The translations under genes and the position numbers were made by a program. From assembly GCF_040811775.1 (NCBI RefSeq), contig NZ_JBFNXW010000001.1:248001-312000 (forward strand): DNA of 64,000 nt, read 5' to 3'. The DNA comes from Balneola sp. MJW-20. Its GTDB lineage: Bacteria; Bacteroidota; Rhodothermia; Balneolales; Balneolaceae. Numbering within the stretch: the first letter of the stretch is position 1; every line of letters starts with the position of its first letter. A model generated the notes under the pieces. It saw only the letters and a program-made list of their open reading frames with translations, made no database searches and was not told the origin of the DNA. Of the stretch, positions 37,101-43,679 are shown piece after piece.

Positions 37101-38646
37101 TCCCCTGATCTTCCTGATAGGATCCGGTCACACGTATATTTAATGGGAATAATTTTATGGGAAGGGGGGTGAAAACACTCAGGGAAGTATTCTGATCGAT
37201 ACCCGCAAGATTGTAAATAGAATTTTCCTGACCATATTGGGTATGACTAAAATTGAAGTTGGCTCCACTGCTGAATACTACATTGGAGTTTAACTGCAGA
37301 ACGGATTCTGAGTTTGCACTCAGGCTGACCAGGTACTGGCTGAATAGGCGGGCATTCAGCGTACCGGTAAAAGTAGGTGAACTTCCCTGATGATATTCCG
37401 AGAGGTACTCTGAACTTCCCTGTACTGAAAGCCAGTTGGTAATTCCTGCACCTACCGTAGCAGCAGTCTGATAATCCTGATTACTGGAACCCTGTAAAGG
37501 ATTGTCCAGACGTCCGAAACTGACATTATAATCGATCTCCCCGGGAGGTAGGTAATTAAAGGGGATCTGGATCCTCCTGCTTCGTTCTATCGATCTGCCC
37601 GATGGGGTATAAATACGTACCTGATAATCAGTATTTCCGTAGGTTAGGGGCACTACAAATCGATAATAACCCACTTCATTAGCTTCCTGATAGTCTATCA
37701 GCCGGTTATTAAGGTAAAGTTCAACTTCAGACTGCGGTGGAGCTTCACCATCCACTATATAGCGGTCAAACAGTAAGCGGGGTTCGATCGGTCGGTCTGA
37801 GATCTGTATACCGGTGATCTGCCGGTTCACAAATCCCTGTGCACTGCTTTGCCCGATCAGAGCGGTAGTAAAATAGGGTGTATTACGTGATACATAACGA
37901 AGTCTGAGGTTATTCGACTGTGTACGTGTCCCGTTTTGACTGAATACGCTGAACAGGCTACCCTGAAGATCCCCACCCAGAAATTCGGTTCCAATGGTGT
38001 TATTCATGGTCAGAAGGGAGGAGTTATTGGTAATGATCCCGTTCACGTTATAATCCAGAAAAGCTCCGTCTATGAGTGCTGGTTTTCGGTCATACAGAAT
38101 GGGATACTGAGCTCTGCGGGTCTGGATTTCTGCCCGGTCCAGTTGATTCCGCTTTTGGGCTCGTTTGAATTGGGCAACTCTTGGAATCTCGTAAGGGGTC
38201 TCAAGTGATAAACGCAGATTGTTAAAGTCTACGGTAAAATTCAGTTCGAGCAGATCAAGGAATACCTTTGGTCGTATAAAATAATCCAGTTCATTTATAA
38301 GGAAATCAGAGGCAACTAATGAAAGACTGATATCGCGGTATGTTGCCACCTGACGGCGTAAGTTGATCACAAAGATCTCCCCGTTCAGCTCCCCGCGAAT
38401 GGTAAGTGCACCCTGATCCAGCTCATAGGGTATATCCATTACGTTTAACAGCTCCGTAGTTGCCAGGTAGAATTCATCCTCCTGATATACCGAGCTGATG
38501 TAGCTGCTGATCACTCCTTCATACTGAAAGGTCAGGGGAACTTCGGTACCGGTAGCTTGCGCAAAGACAGAGTGGTTAAAGGAAGCCAGTAATATTGCCA
38601 GCAGCAGAGAATGCTTAAAAGTCAGAGCAATATTAGATTGTGTCAC
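34171..38646 (-). CDS. Usher-like outer-membrane protein fused to acidic linker and SPOR-like domains
   Basis: Protein of 1491 residues, proposed outer-membrane assembly platform for the four small subunits encoded upstream. Signal peptide 1-29 (cut at VFA-Q). Residues about 35-150 form a periplasmic N-terminal domain. From about 190 to 670 there are dense amphipathic beta-strands. A plug-like beta-sandwich interrupts the barrel at about 297-365: VDGEAPPQSEVELYLNNRLI, YRFVVPL, DYQVRIYTPSGRS, and then LPPGEIDYNVSFGRL, which resembles the usher strand after the plug. Residues 677-870 hold two Ig/carboxypeptidase-regulatory-like domains, including VDNDNNGTYNEDQD. An acidic Pro-rich linker covers 880-1230. 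SPOR-like segments lie at about 1240-1313, 1325-1402 and 1412-1491 (YEIQVGSYAEAASADSLRKE). Its start overlaps the chaperone stop by 4 bp. The usher assignment rests on domain pattern and neighbours, since overall identity to PapC-type ushers is low; the SPOR fusion is atypical. Confidence 0.72.
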   Translation of the reverse strand: MTQSNIALTFKHSLLLAILLASFNHSVFAQATGTEVPLTFQYEGVISSYISSVYQEDEFYLATTELLNVMDIPYELDQGALTIRGELNGEIFVINLRRQVATYRDISLSLVASDFLINELDYFIRPKVFLDLLELNFTVDFNNLRLSLETPYEIPRVAQFKRAQKRNQLDRAEIQTRRAQYPILYDRKPALIDGAFLDYNVNGIITNNSSLLTMNNTIGTEFLGGDLQGSLFSVFSQNGTRTQSNNLRLRYVSRNTPYFTTALIGQSSAQGFVNRQITGIQISDRPIEPRLLFDRYIVDGEAPPQSEVELYLNNRLIDYQEANEVGYYRFVVPLTYGNTDYQVRIYTPSGRSIERSRRIQIPFNYLPPGEIDYNVSFGRLDNPLQGSSNQDYQTAATVGAGITNWLSVQGSSEYLSEYHQGSSPTFTGTLNARLFSQYLVSLSANSESVLQLNSNVVFSSGANFNFSHTQYGQENSIYNLAGIDQNTSLSVFTPLPIKLFPLNIRVTGSYQEDQGNSRFRYRTDLNSRLGRVNVRLGYSDQQVGGFRFDQSLQSRLFTSLTYSLRRSRDLPNYIRGAFLRGQISYLPGLQQFEETGVQISKEILRTGRLQFGINRNFVGNFTSLTLTMNIDFRNFRTNTSAVTGSGNYTINQGIQGSVIYDPYNKNLFLSNREQVGQSGLGVRLFVDNDNNGTYNEDQDQIIEDQAVRLSFAGERSQISNGVNYIGQLLPYFQYDVEINKAALKNPLLVPELEKFSIVTDPNQYKPLEVPFYMSGVISGNVNLHENDRVRGLGGVRLYLQEANADSTSQVTELPTFSDGSFYTYEVAPGKYDLFVDPNQLRFLNAVSRPDTLKLEVKALAEGDFIEGLEFNLYKEGQLPTKEDSLITEAVEEEVTTIDYSDTNTAIDSAFVDPEIIRGIEPLNPLPAYRVPKIKTGFKSPEQISTEEELFLLETYFNLSKWIEEELALPLPFDPTPIPVPGNEIDQQADSISTDSTGNNITTDDSESVTEDQEKENDNVTLIPPPVDEIDVKVIDENNNQIQVIDESVTDSTNAEVSTGELMPADSLVPDVSSFPFPVIEINETDSTDSEETTIQEELTEDGFPVPRDTISVGPPALDDELRSTEKDDEADYVQKSVDLIQMPPPVFYYSAASDHYFRNTSTDTLYLDQSAQAVVELTNRRFDSSPISRSPDELLAFRRSVDSVMQSRPAIIPESEDKIPEISAPVTASEIDYVTLSPGSCSYSMQLSSYRSLEAATRLSLRSGLSDSYILHNTSADLYGIRGGNYDALSEAANAVKAEITPSLYDASVLIQCHTEKDEEYPAPEFINDIHFGFPFTDLYDARQRSIEINDEFDLTTRVYTYPDSMQFAVSAGGFENVQSSRNELERLEALTGLQNLRLINRPADPVSRAVTFSYEIQVGSYAEAASADSLRKELLNTLSVNSRILREENGRYLVVTSEEISKWYDFLKLRDRIRESGFPESIIHLTEYLN

Positions 38647-39482
38647 TCAATTTCGAACTCTTGCTCGAAGCTGACCGGATCGATTTGTAAAAGATAAGAG
38701 GGGTCAATATCCCTGCGTTCAGATACGATGTTACCCGTAATTTTGTACGTGCCGGCCGGCCATTGAGAGATATCAAAGGCATAGGTTCTTCGGATATTGG
38801 TGTATACCGAAGTGGTGGCATTGGTTTGGTATACGGTATTCCCGTCAGAATCGATTATTTGAAAGTTTAATGATCCTACAAATGGCGCATTGCCTGTTCT
38901 CTCTATATCAATATTAATAGTGCCTGAATTCCCGTCATCGCCTCGGTCAAAATCTACATTATTAACTGCAACTCCGGTTGCGGCATTTCGGGTATGATAG
39001 TGAGCCCCGATCACCTGTTCCAGAATTATATTAATCTGAGCACCCACCTGATCATTACCCACCGTCTCAATGGCTGCGGTTTCAGGGTTTGAGCTCACCT
39101 TAACCCTTGCCCAATAACCCTTATCTTCCAACTGAGCGGGAGGGCGCAAAACAAATCGCACTACTTGTCTTTGCTGTGGGCCCAGCGTAAAACTGGCTGG
39201 GAATACATTGATCCAGTCGGCCATGGAATACTCTTCTGCCACGGCTGAATCTGAACTGATCACAAAATTGCCGTTCTCACTGGTCGGAAAACCGAAATCT
39301 GCTGATATGGAGATCTCCTGCGTCTGATTTCCGCCATTACTCACCGTGATCGCACTAAAGCGGGTCTGTTCGTTAAAAAACAGTGCTGTGGGAGCAATAC
39401 TTACCTGTGCTAAGATGGTAGTAAGTGGCAGAAGGGATAGCAGAAATGCAATAAGTACTATCTTGTTGGCCCGGGTATTCAT
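38643..39482 (-). CDS. PapD-like periplasmic pilus chaperone (divergent)
   Basis: Exported protein of 279 residues from the ATG at 39482; the open frame extends to 39509, but the upstream residues do not add to the signal. Signal peptide about 1-25 (ends LAQ). Domain 1 follows the PapD plan: VSIAPTALFFNEQTRFSAIT, a strand VSNGGNQTQEISIS, then FPASFTLGPQQRQVVRFVLR and GYWARVKVSS. Domain 2 starts near 150. By eye, PapD Arg8 aligns with Ala33 and PapD Lys112 with a Gly near 159, so both residues that anchor the subunit C-terminus appear to be missing. It is about 50 residues longer than classical chaperones. It lies between the four subunits and the usher-like gene, which it overlaps by 4 bp. 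This fits a chaperone-usher operon, although a structural Ig-fold protein is possible. Confidence 0.72.
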   Translation of the reverse strand: MNTRANKIVLIAFLLSLLPLTTILAQVSIAPTALFFNEQTRFSAITVSNGGNQTQEISISADFGFPTSENGNFVISSDSAVAEEYSMADWINVFPASFTLGPQQRQVVRFVLRPPAQLEDKGYWARVKVSSNPETAAIETVGNDQVGAQINIILEQVIGAHYHTRNAATGVAVNNVDFDRGDDGNSGTINIDIERTGNAPFVGSLNFQIIDSDGNTVYQTNATTSVYTNIRRTYAFDISQWPAGTYKITGNIVSERRDIDPSYLLQIDPVSFEQEFEIE

Positions 39483-39528
39483 CATGTCTGTAGATTGGTT
39501 ATAGGGCAAATATAGTTTTATTGAACTT

Positions 39529-39562
39529 AAAAAAAAAAGCCCCGTTGAGAACGGAGCTTTTT
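39529..39562 (-). terminator. Intrinsic terminator between subunit 4 and the chaperone gene
   Basis: On the minus strand the arms AAAAAGC/GCTTTTT and ACGG/CCGT (39534-39545 with 39551-39562) form a stem with one C-A mismatch and a 5-base loop, followed by ten T residues. It stands 20 bp after the stop of the fourth subunit gene and about 47 bp before the chaperone start. Partial read-through would make subunit transcript exceed chaperone and usher transcript. Confidence 0.85.
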
Positions 39563-39581
39563 AAGTAAAAAGTGTGTGTGT

Positions 39582-40109
39582 TTACTGATATGAAACAGTA
39601 ATAGAAGAAGTACCTGTATATGAACCAGGAGTAACTGGCCCTGCTGTAGTAATCTGTCCACCAATGATTATTGTTGACTCACCACCGGTTCCATCTAAGG
39701 TAAAAGAGAAATCAGCTTGTGTATCCGTTATTGTTGGCGTTGGATTTCCAGCATCTAAATCTTCGTTAGTCACGTTATAATTTGGTGCAAAAGCTAAAGT
39801 ATTTCCTAAACCGTCATCCAGATTAAAGGGGGCAGAAACCAAAACATCAACGTTTATTCCTGGAGTTCCTAATACTTCAACTAATCCAACTGTAGATGTA
39901 CCACCTGCAACGTCACCAGTTCTTGTACCATCGGTAGCAATGGTTGGAGCTGTTGCAATATTTTGTGGTAGTAGTCCAAAGTTAATTGCCTGTCTTTCAA
40001 CCACGGCTAAATCTGCAACTACTTCAGCAGATGCGCTGATAGTTGTTTGTGCGAAAGTTGCTCCCGAAAGAAGCAGTGCGAATACGAATGTTGATAGTAA
40101 TTTTTTCAT
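39582..40109 (-). CDS. DUF4402-like secreted pilin subunit 4 (candidate major subunit)
   Basis: Small exported beta-sandwich protein of 175 residues. The start at 40109 opens a textbook signal peptide (MKKLLSTFVFALLLSGATFA), so the longer open frame to 40157 is not used. The mature N-terminus TISASAEVVADLAV alternates hydrophobic and polar residues, as in a donor strand. The core has INFGLLPQ, the DUF4402 hallmark. The C-terminus GSYTGTSSITVSYQ places Gly at -14 and Tyr at -2. Codon use differs from all neighbours: A/T-ending codons dominate (TTA, GGA/GGT, ACA/ACT, CCA, GTT). A strong terminator follows directly. Both facts suit a highly expressed major pilin, though transfer could also explain the codon bias. 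Confidence 0.75.
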   Translation of the reverse strand: MKKLLSTFVFALLLSGATFAQTTISASAEVVADLAVVERQAINFGLLPQNIATAPTIATDGTRTGDVAGGTSTVGLVEVLGTPGINVDVLVSAPFNLDDGLGNTLAFAPNYNVTNEDLDAGNPTPTITDTQADFSFTLDGTGGESTIIIGGQITTAGPVTPGSYTGTSSITVSYQ

Positions 40110-40208
40110 AATGTAAATGATAAGGGGTTTTTTAATTTCAATAGCAAACATAACCACCAGTTCCCGTAGATAAAATTAGATGTGATTAATATTAGCCCGC
40201 AAACGAGT

Positions 40209-40715
40209 TTACAGATAAGACACATTTAAAACAACCGAACCGGTGTAAGTACCAGTTGGAACAGGGCCAACATTAATATTACCAGTAACATAGAAATAAT
40301 TTTTAGAGACCGGGTCATTTTCATCTTCACTTTCTATTCTGATCACGGCCGGAGTATTAGTATTAATTAAAGTTGAGTTAAAGGGATTATTCAGATCCCC
40401 ACCGCTGCGAATCTGCAGGCTGATCGGAATGCCGCTTGACCCGGCATCTACCGACTGATCAATGAGCAGGGTGGGTGTTACCACATCTACCAGGATCTCT
40501 TGTCCTACCAGTCCTTCTACAGAGAAGATACCCATATTCTCATCTCCAAGATCAATAGTATAATTTCCGCTGCCGGAGATTACTGTCCCGAAACGTATAG
40601 GTCTTTCTACCGTTGCGATGATCTGTGGTTGCAGATTAAGATTTACATCTATGAACTGCGAAAAACCTGTCAGGGGCAGAAGCAATAGAAGTACTAAGAG
40701 TTTTAGCTTCTTCAT
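40209..40715 (-). CDS. DUF4402-like secreted pilin subunit 3
   Basis: Exported protein of 168 residues with a Lys-Leu-rich signal peptide (MKKLKLLVLLLLLPLTGFSQ). The mature N-terminus FIDVNLNLQPQIIATV alternates hydrophobic residues, followed by RPIRFGTVISGSG, which matches the DUF4402 'inFG' strand of the other subunits. The C-terminal GTYTGSVVLNVSYL has Gly at -14 and Tyr at -2. It lies 10 bp after subunit 2 and about 100 bp before subunit 4 in the same direction. It is likely a minor or adaptor subunit of the proposed pilus. Codon use is like the rest of the genome, unlike subunit 4. Confidence 0.72.
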   Translation of the reverse strand: MKKLKLLVLLLLLPLTGFSQFIDVNLNLQPQIIATVERPIRFGTVISGSGNYTIDLGDENMGIFSVEGLVGQEILVDVVTPTLLIDQSVDAGSSGIPISLQIRSGGDLNNPFNSTLINTNTPAVIRIESEDENDPVSKNYFYVTGNINVGPVPTGTYTGSVVLNVSYL

Positions 40716-40725
40716 TCCAATTCCC

Positions 40726-41310
40726 CTAATCGTAATTAACGGTTACGGTAATGGAGCTTTCGTACGGACCCGCAAAAACATTTCCTACATTGATGCTTCC
40801 ATAAAAGAAGAGGTATGCGGTCTCATTTACTACGCTCTGGTCAAAGTTTTTGGTAGGTGGGGCGGGTGGGGGACCTGGTGGCCTGCCCTGCCGGGCCAGC
40901 ATAGGAAAAGTAGTCAGAAAGTAATTATTGGAGCCGGTAACAAATTTGGCATTGGCAATGCTGGGGGTTCCGGCATTATTTGCGTAGGCAAGATTCAAGG
41001 TGAATGGCAACCTTCGGCTGGGATCACCTGCATTGGCCGGATTTCCCTGATAATAAAGATAAGGTTCTCCGGTAACCTCTACGATTACATCCAGGTATTT
41101 AACGCCGGTAATACGGATCACATTGGTCATATTAAGGGGGATATTATACGTTCCGCCCTGATTGGTTACGGTTCCAAAATCCAAATCGGCCGTTGAGGCA
41201 TCCAGTGTGAGCGTATAATTTGCATAATCACCAAAATTGGTCACCTGAGCAGATGTCGCGGTGACAGCACAAAGTGTTATGGACAATATGAGGAACAGGA
41301 TCTTCTGCAT
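40726..41310 (-). CDS. DUF4402-like secreted pilin subunit 2 with Pro/Gly-rich insert
   Basis: Exported protein of 194 residues. Signal peptide about 1-21 (ends TATSA-Q). After a short N-terminal strand (NYTLTLDASTADLDFGTVT) it has the same beta-sandwich layout as its neighbours. It has an unusual insert RQGRPPGPPPAPPTKN around residues 139-154, encoded by a strikingly GC-rich DNA run near 40860-40920. The C-terminal GPYESSITVTVNYD keeps Gly at -14 and Tyr at -2. It starts 2 bp after the stop of subunit 1, so the two are co-translated. The exposed Pro-rich loop could mark a tip or adhesive subunit (inference). Confidence 0.68.
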   Translation of the reverse strand: MQKILFLILSITLCAVTATSAQVTNFGDYANYTLTLDASTADLDFGTVTNQGGTYNIPLNMTNVIRITGVKYLDVIVEVTGEPYLYYQGNPANAGDPSRRLPFTLNLAYANNAGTPSIANAKFVTGSNNYFLTTFPMLARQGRPPGPPPAPPTKNFDQSVVNETAYLFFYGSINVGNVFAGPYESSITVTVNYD

Positions 41311-41312
41311 CC

Positions 41313-41819
41313 TTATAGATACTCAATTTCCAGGGTAAAATCTCCGCTGTAATTGCCAGGAGCGGCATTAGTAATGTCGATATTTCCTCCGATCCAGATG
41401 AAGAATTCACCATTCTCACTCAATCTCAGATTTCTGCTGTCCTGAAAGATCAGTTCTGATGAATTCTGATCATCGATCTGATTGCCGGATAACTGATAAT
41501 TAAAAGTGATGACACCGGTCCCTTCGGAGTTACTGAGTTCTCTGGATTGAAAATAATTGATTGTTATAGCGGAGTTTGGTGAACCAATGGCAACCATCTT
41601 ACCTGCATTCTGGCTGCTTCCGGGATTGATACTGATAATTCCATCTACTGCATCATCTCTGGAAAGGGTAAGTGATTTTAATGACTGAAGCTCAACCCCG
41701 GATACAGAAGGAACTACCTGGGCTGATACTGTAATATTAGAAGTCCTTTCCTGTGCCTGTGATCCAAAGGGTAATAACAGGAATAGAAGCAAAAGGGTAT
41801 ATAAAATACTGAAACGCAT
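41313..41819 (-). CDS. DUF4402-like secreted pilin subunit 1
   Basis: Exported protein of 168 residues from the ATG at 41819, chosen because MRFSILYTLLLLFLLLPFGS is a good signal peptide (cut near SQAQ); the frame is open to 41873. The mature N-terminus SNITVSAQVVPSVSGVEL alternates hydrophobic residues as a possible donor strand. The C-terminal GNYSGDFTLEIEYL has Gly at -14 and Tyr at -2. It is first of the four subunit genes, about 85 bp downstream of the intrinsic terminator at 41901 that ends the preceding pseudopilin-like genes, so its promoter should lie in 41820-41900. Confidence 0.7.
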   Translation of the reverse strand: MRFSILYTLLLLFLLLPFGSQAQERTSNITVSAQVVPSVSGVELQSLKSLTLSRDDAVDGIISINPGSSQNAGKMVAIGSPNSAITINYFQSRELSNSEGTGVITFNYQLSGNQIDDQNSSELIFQDSRNLRLSENGEFFIWIGGNIDITNAAPGNYSGDFTLEIEYL

Positions 41820-41900
41820 GATATCTCTTATTTTGAATGATATAATTTCATCATTATTACCTGCAGATACCAATTATAAATTATTAATCGCTTTCTGAAA

Positions 41901-41934
41901 CAAAAAAGCCATCCCGTTGGCTCGGGATGGCTTT
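41901..41934 (-). terminator. Intrinsic terminator after the pseudopilin-like genes
   Basis: On the minus strand AAAGCCATCCCG (from 41934) pairs perfectly over 12 bp with CGGGATGGCTTT (to 41905) around a 6-base loop, and continues into TTTTTTGTTT. It separates the PilX-like gene from the four subunit genes and is the strongest hairpin in the window. Confidence 0.92.
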
Positions 41935-41956
41935 ACAAACGGAGTAAGTTTGGATT

Positions 41957-43027
41957 TTATTCAAACATAGAAACCTGGGAATAACGGTTTTGTTTGATAG
42001 CTTTTGCAGCGGCTAAGTCAGCATATTCTTTAGCGAGGCAGTCATACTGCAGGGAAATATTACCGGAGATATCCACATTCAGGTCAGTTACGTTTTTCGT
42101 ATTTCCTACCAGTACCGAACCATTGATGGTCGGAGTACCTCTACCATTCATTGCGAATGCATTTTCAAAAATCACAAGTCCATTAAAGGTGAGATTACCG
42201 GCCAGATCCAGCTCACCTTCATATGAAAGCTCACCATTAGTACGAATCACCATGATACCGTAACCTTCAGTAATTCCACCGGTGAGTTTGGTATAATCTT
42301 CCACAAAAAATACACCGGGATCATCAGCAGTACCCAGAGTGCCTTTATAATTTCCGGATAGTCTGGTAGTGGTTGGAAGGTTTTCAAGTCGGGCTACCAG
42401 TTCATCTACCGGCTCATAAGAAAGAGTAGGATCCAGGAATACATCAGGGTCTCCAGAGATCCCTTTAGTTCCGCTTGGAGCTACTTTATTGTTATTTACT
42501 TCGTTCTCTGATTTATTGTCGATCACTGCAACACCGGGAAGGTCTGCACAGGTGCCGGTTCGGTCATTACCATTAATAGTGGAACTACCATCCATAGCAA
42601 AAGTGAACTGATCCGTTGCAAACGACAGGGCTGACTTGTATTCCGGAAGATAACTCAAGGCCTGTTTTTCGTAGGTGGCAATAATGTTCTTAGTGGAACC
42701 GCCATAAGTGGAGGTAGAGTAAACCCGGATCACATCCGGATCCATGTAAGTAGCTCCAGCACTGATCACATCATAATAAAAGGATACATTTGCACCATCG
42801 ATATCCGGTTTCCAGGGGGAACCCTGTGTAGGTTGCCAGCTGTCGTCCTGATTGATCTCTTCCATAGCAAGCTGAATTGCAGTCAGAGCGGTATTCTTTG
42901 CCTGTACCTCACTGGCATAATCCACATTCATTGTAGTGATTCCCTCTGTCTGGGTATTTGCGCCAATACTGACGATACCAAGACTGATGAATACACCTGC
43001 ACATATAATTAATAAAGCTCGTCCCAT
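41957..43027 (-). CDS. PilX-like minor pseudopilin-type membrane protein
   Basis: Protein of 356 residues with a single hydrophobic segment starting at residue 4 (ALLIICAGVFISLGIVSIGA) and almost no leader. A helical region with NTALTAIQLAMEEIN follows, as in PilX-type minor pilins whose N-terminal helix carries an Ala-rich repeat. The C-terminal half has a beta-solenoid-like stretch: GELSYEGELDLAGNLTFNGL, then IFENAFAMNGRGTPTING, resembling the domain seen in PilX-like surface proteins. No canonical prepilin cleavage site (Gly before Phe/Met with Glu at +5) is visible. It is third in a compact set of three such genes (4 bp after the PilW-like gene) and is closed by a perfect terminator. The assignment comes from architecture only. 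Confidence 0.6.
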   Translation of the reverse strand: MGRALLIICAGVFISLGIVSIGANTQTEGITTMNVDYASEVQAKNTALTAIQLAMEEINQDDSWQPTQGSPWKPDIDGANVSFYYDVISAGATYMDPDVIRVYSTSTYGGSTKNIIATYEKQALSYLPEYKSALSFATDQFTFAMDGSSTINGNDRTGTCADLPGVAVIDNKSENEVNNNKVAPSGTKGISGDPDVFLDPTLSYEPVDELVARLENLPTTTRLSGNYKGTLGTADDPGVFFVEDYTKLTGGITEGYGIMVIRTNGELSYEGELDLAGNLTFNGLVIFENAFAMNGRGTPTINGSVLVGNTKNVTDLNVDISGNISLQYDCLAKEYADLAAAKAIKQNRYSQVSMFE

Positions 43028-43031
43028 AATT

Positions 43032-43664
43032 CTAGTTGTTTAAATTAACAGGTGAAAAAAGTTTCTCGTAGTGTGTCCGGACTCTTCGTCCTGCATCCGA
43101 AACATTATTGCTGATCGTAACATCACTTTCCAGGGTGAGTGAGACCTGTATTTGTGCAATATTATTTCGGGAAGCCTGTGTAAGTACCGGTGTTGATAAG
43201 GGAGTGCCGGACCCGGTTCCCATGAAATATTCAAAATTCATATCAATGGCTCCCAGTGTAATGTCGGTGATGTCGGTATTGACAGGGATCATCGCAGTAT
43301 TATTGACATCATTGATGTACGTTCGTCTTAGAATGCGATCATTAGGGTTCGTTGTTCCCGTTACCGGGAGTATGGTAAAGTCCCAACGAACCAGATCGAT
43401 ATCGCCATCGTTATCAATGTCTGCTTCAAAAGCAAAACTGGTAGAATCGGCTACTTTTATAGCGTCAGCAATGGGTCCGCTGATCTCGTAAGCAGTTTTG
43501 CTGATATCGTACTCTAACATTTCCGTAATGGAGGTCATGTGATTCTTCTTCATATTCAGAAGTGTTAATTCCGCCGTACTTCGCTGCACTCCCATGTTCA
43601 TGGTAAGCAGCGCCATAGTTATTATAGCGGCAACGATGTAACTAAGTACTAATCCTAGATTCAT
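43032..43664 (-). CDS. PilW-like pseudopilin-type membrane protein
   Basis: Protein of 210 residues beginning with a hydrophobic helix at residues 3-23 (LGLVLSYIVAAIITMALLTM) followed by a long amphipathic helix (STAELTLLNMKKNHMTSITE). The soluble domain contains DIDNDGDIDLVRWDF, an Asp-rich turn often seen in PilW-like minor pilins. The C-terminus is polar. The leader is missing and there is no prepilin-peptidase motif. It lies between the PilV-like and PilX-like genes with 15- and 4-bp gaps. I assign it by fold pattern and neighbours; it is not a confident homologue of any one family. Confidence 0.55.
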   Translation of the reverse strand: MNLGLVLSYIVAAIITMALLTMNMGVQRSTAELTLLNMKKNHMTSITEMLEYDISKTAYEISGPIADAIKVADSTSFAFEADIDNDGDIDLVRWDFTILPVTGTTNPNDRILRRTYINDVNNTAMIPVNTDITDITLGAIDMNFEYFMGTGSGTPLSTPVLTQASRNNIAQIQVSLTLESDVTISNNVSDAGRRVRTHYEKLFSPVNLNN

Positions 43665-43679
43665 TTTCTATCCGGTCCT

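Noticed and set aside
40618..41196. 192-codon plus-strand open frame opposite the DUF4402-like genes
   Set aside because: It is antisense to two clear signal-peptide proteins, its product is a low-quality mix of Gly/Ile/Cys without domain features, and it has no own context.
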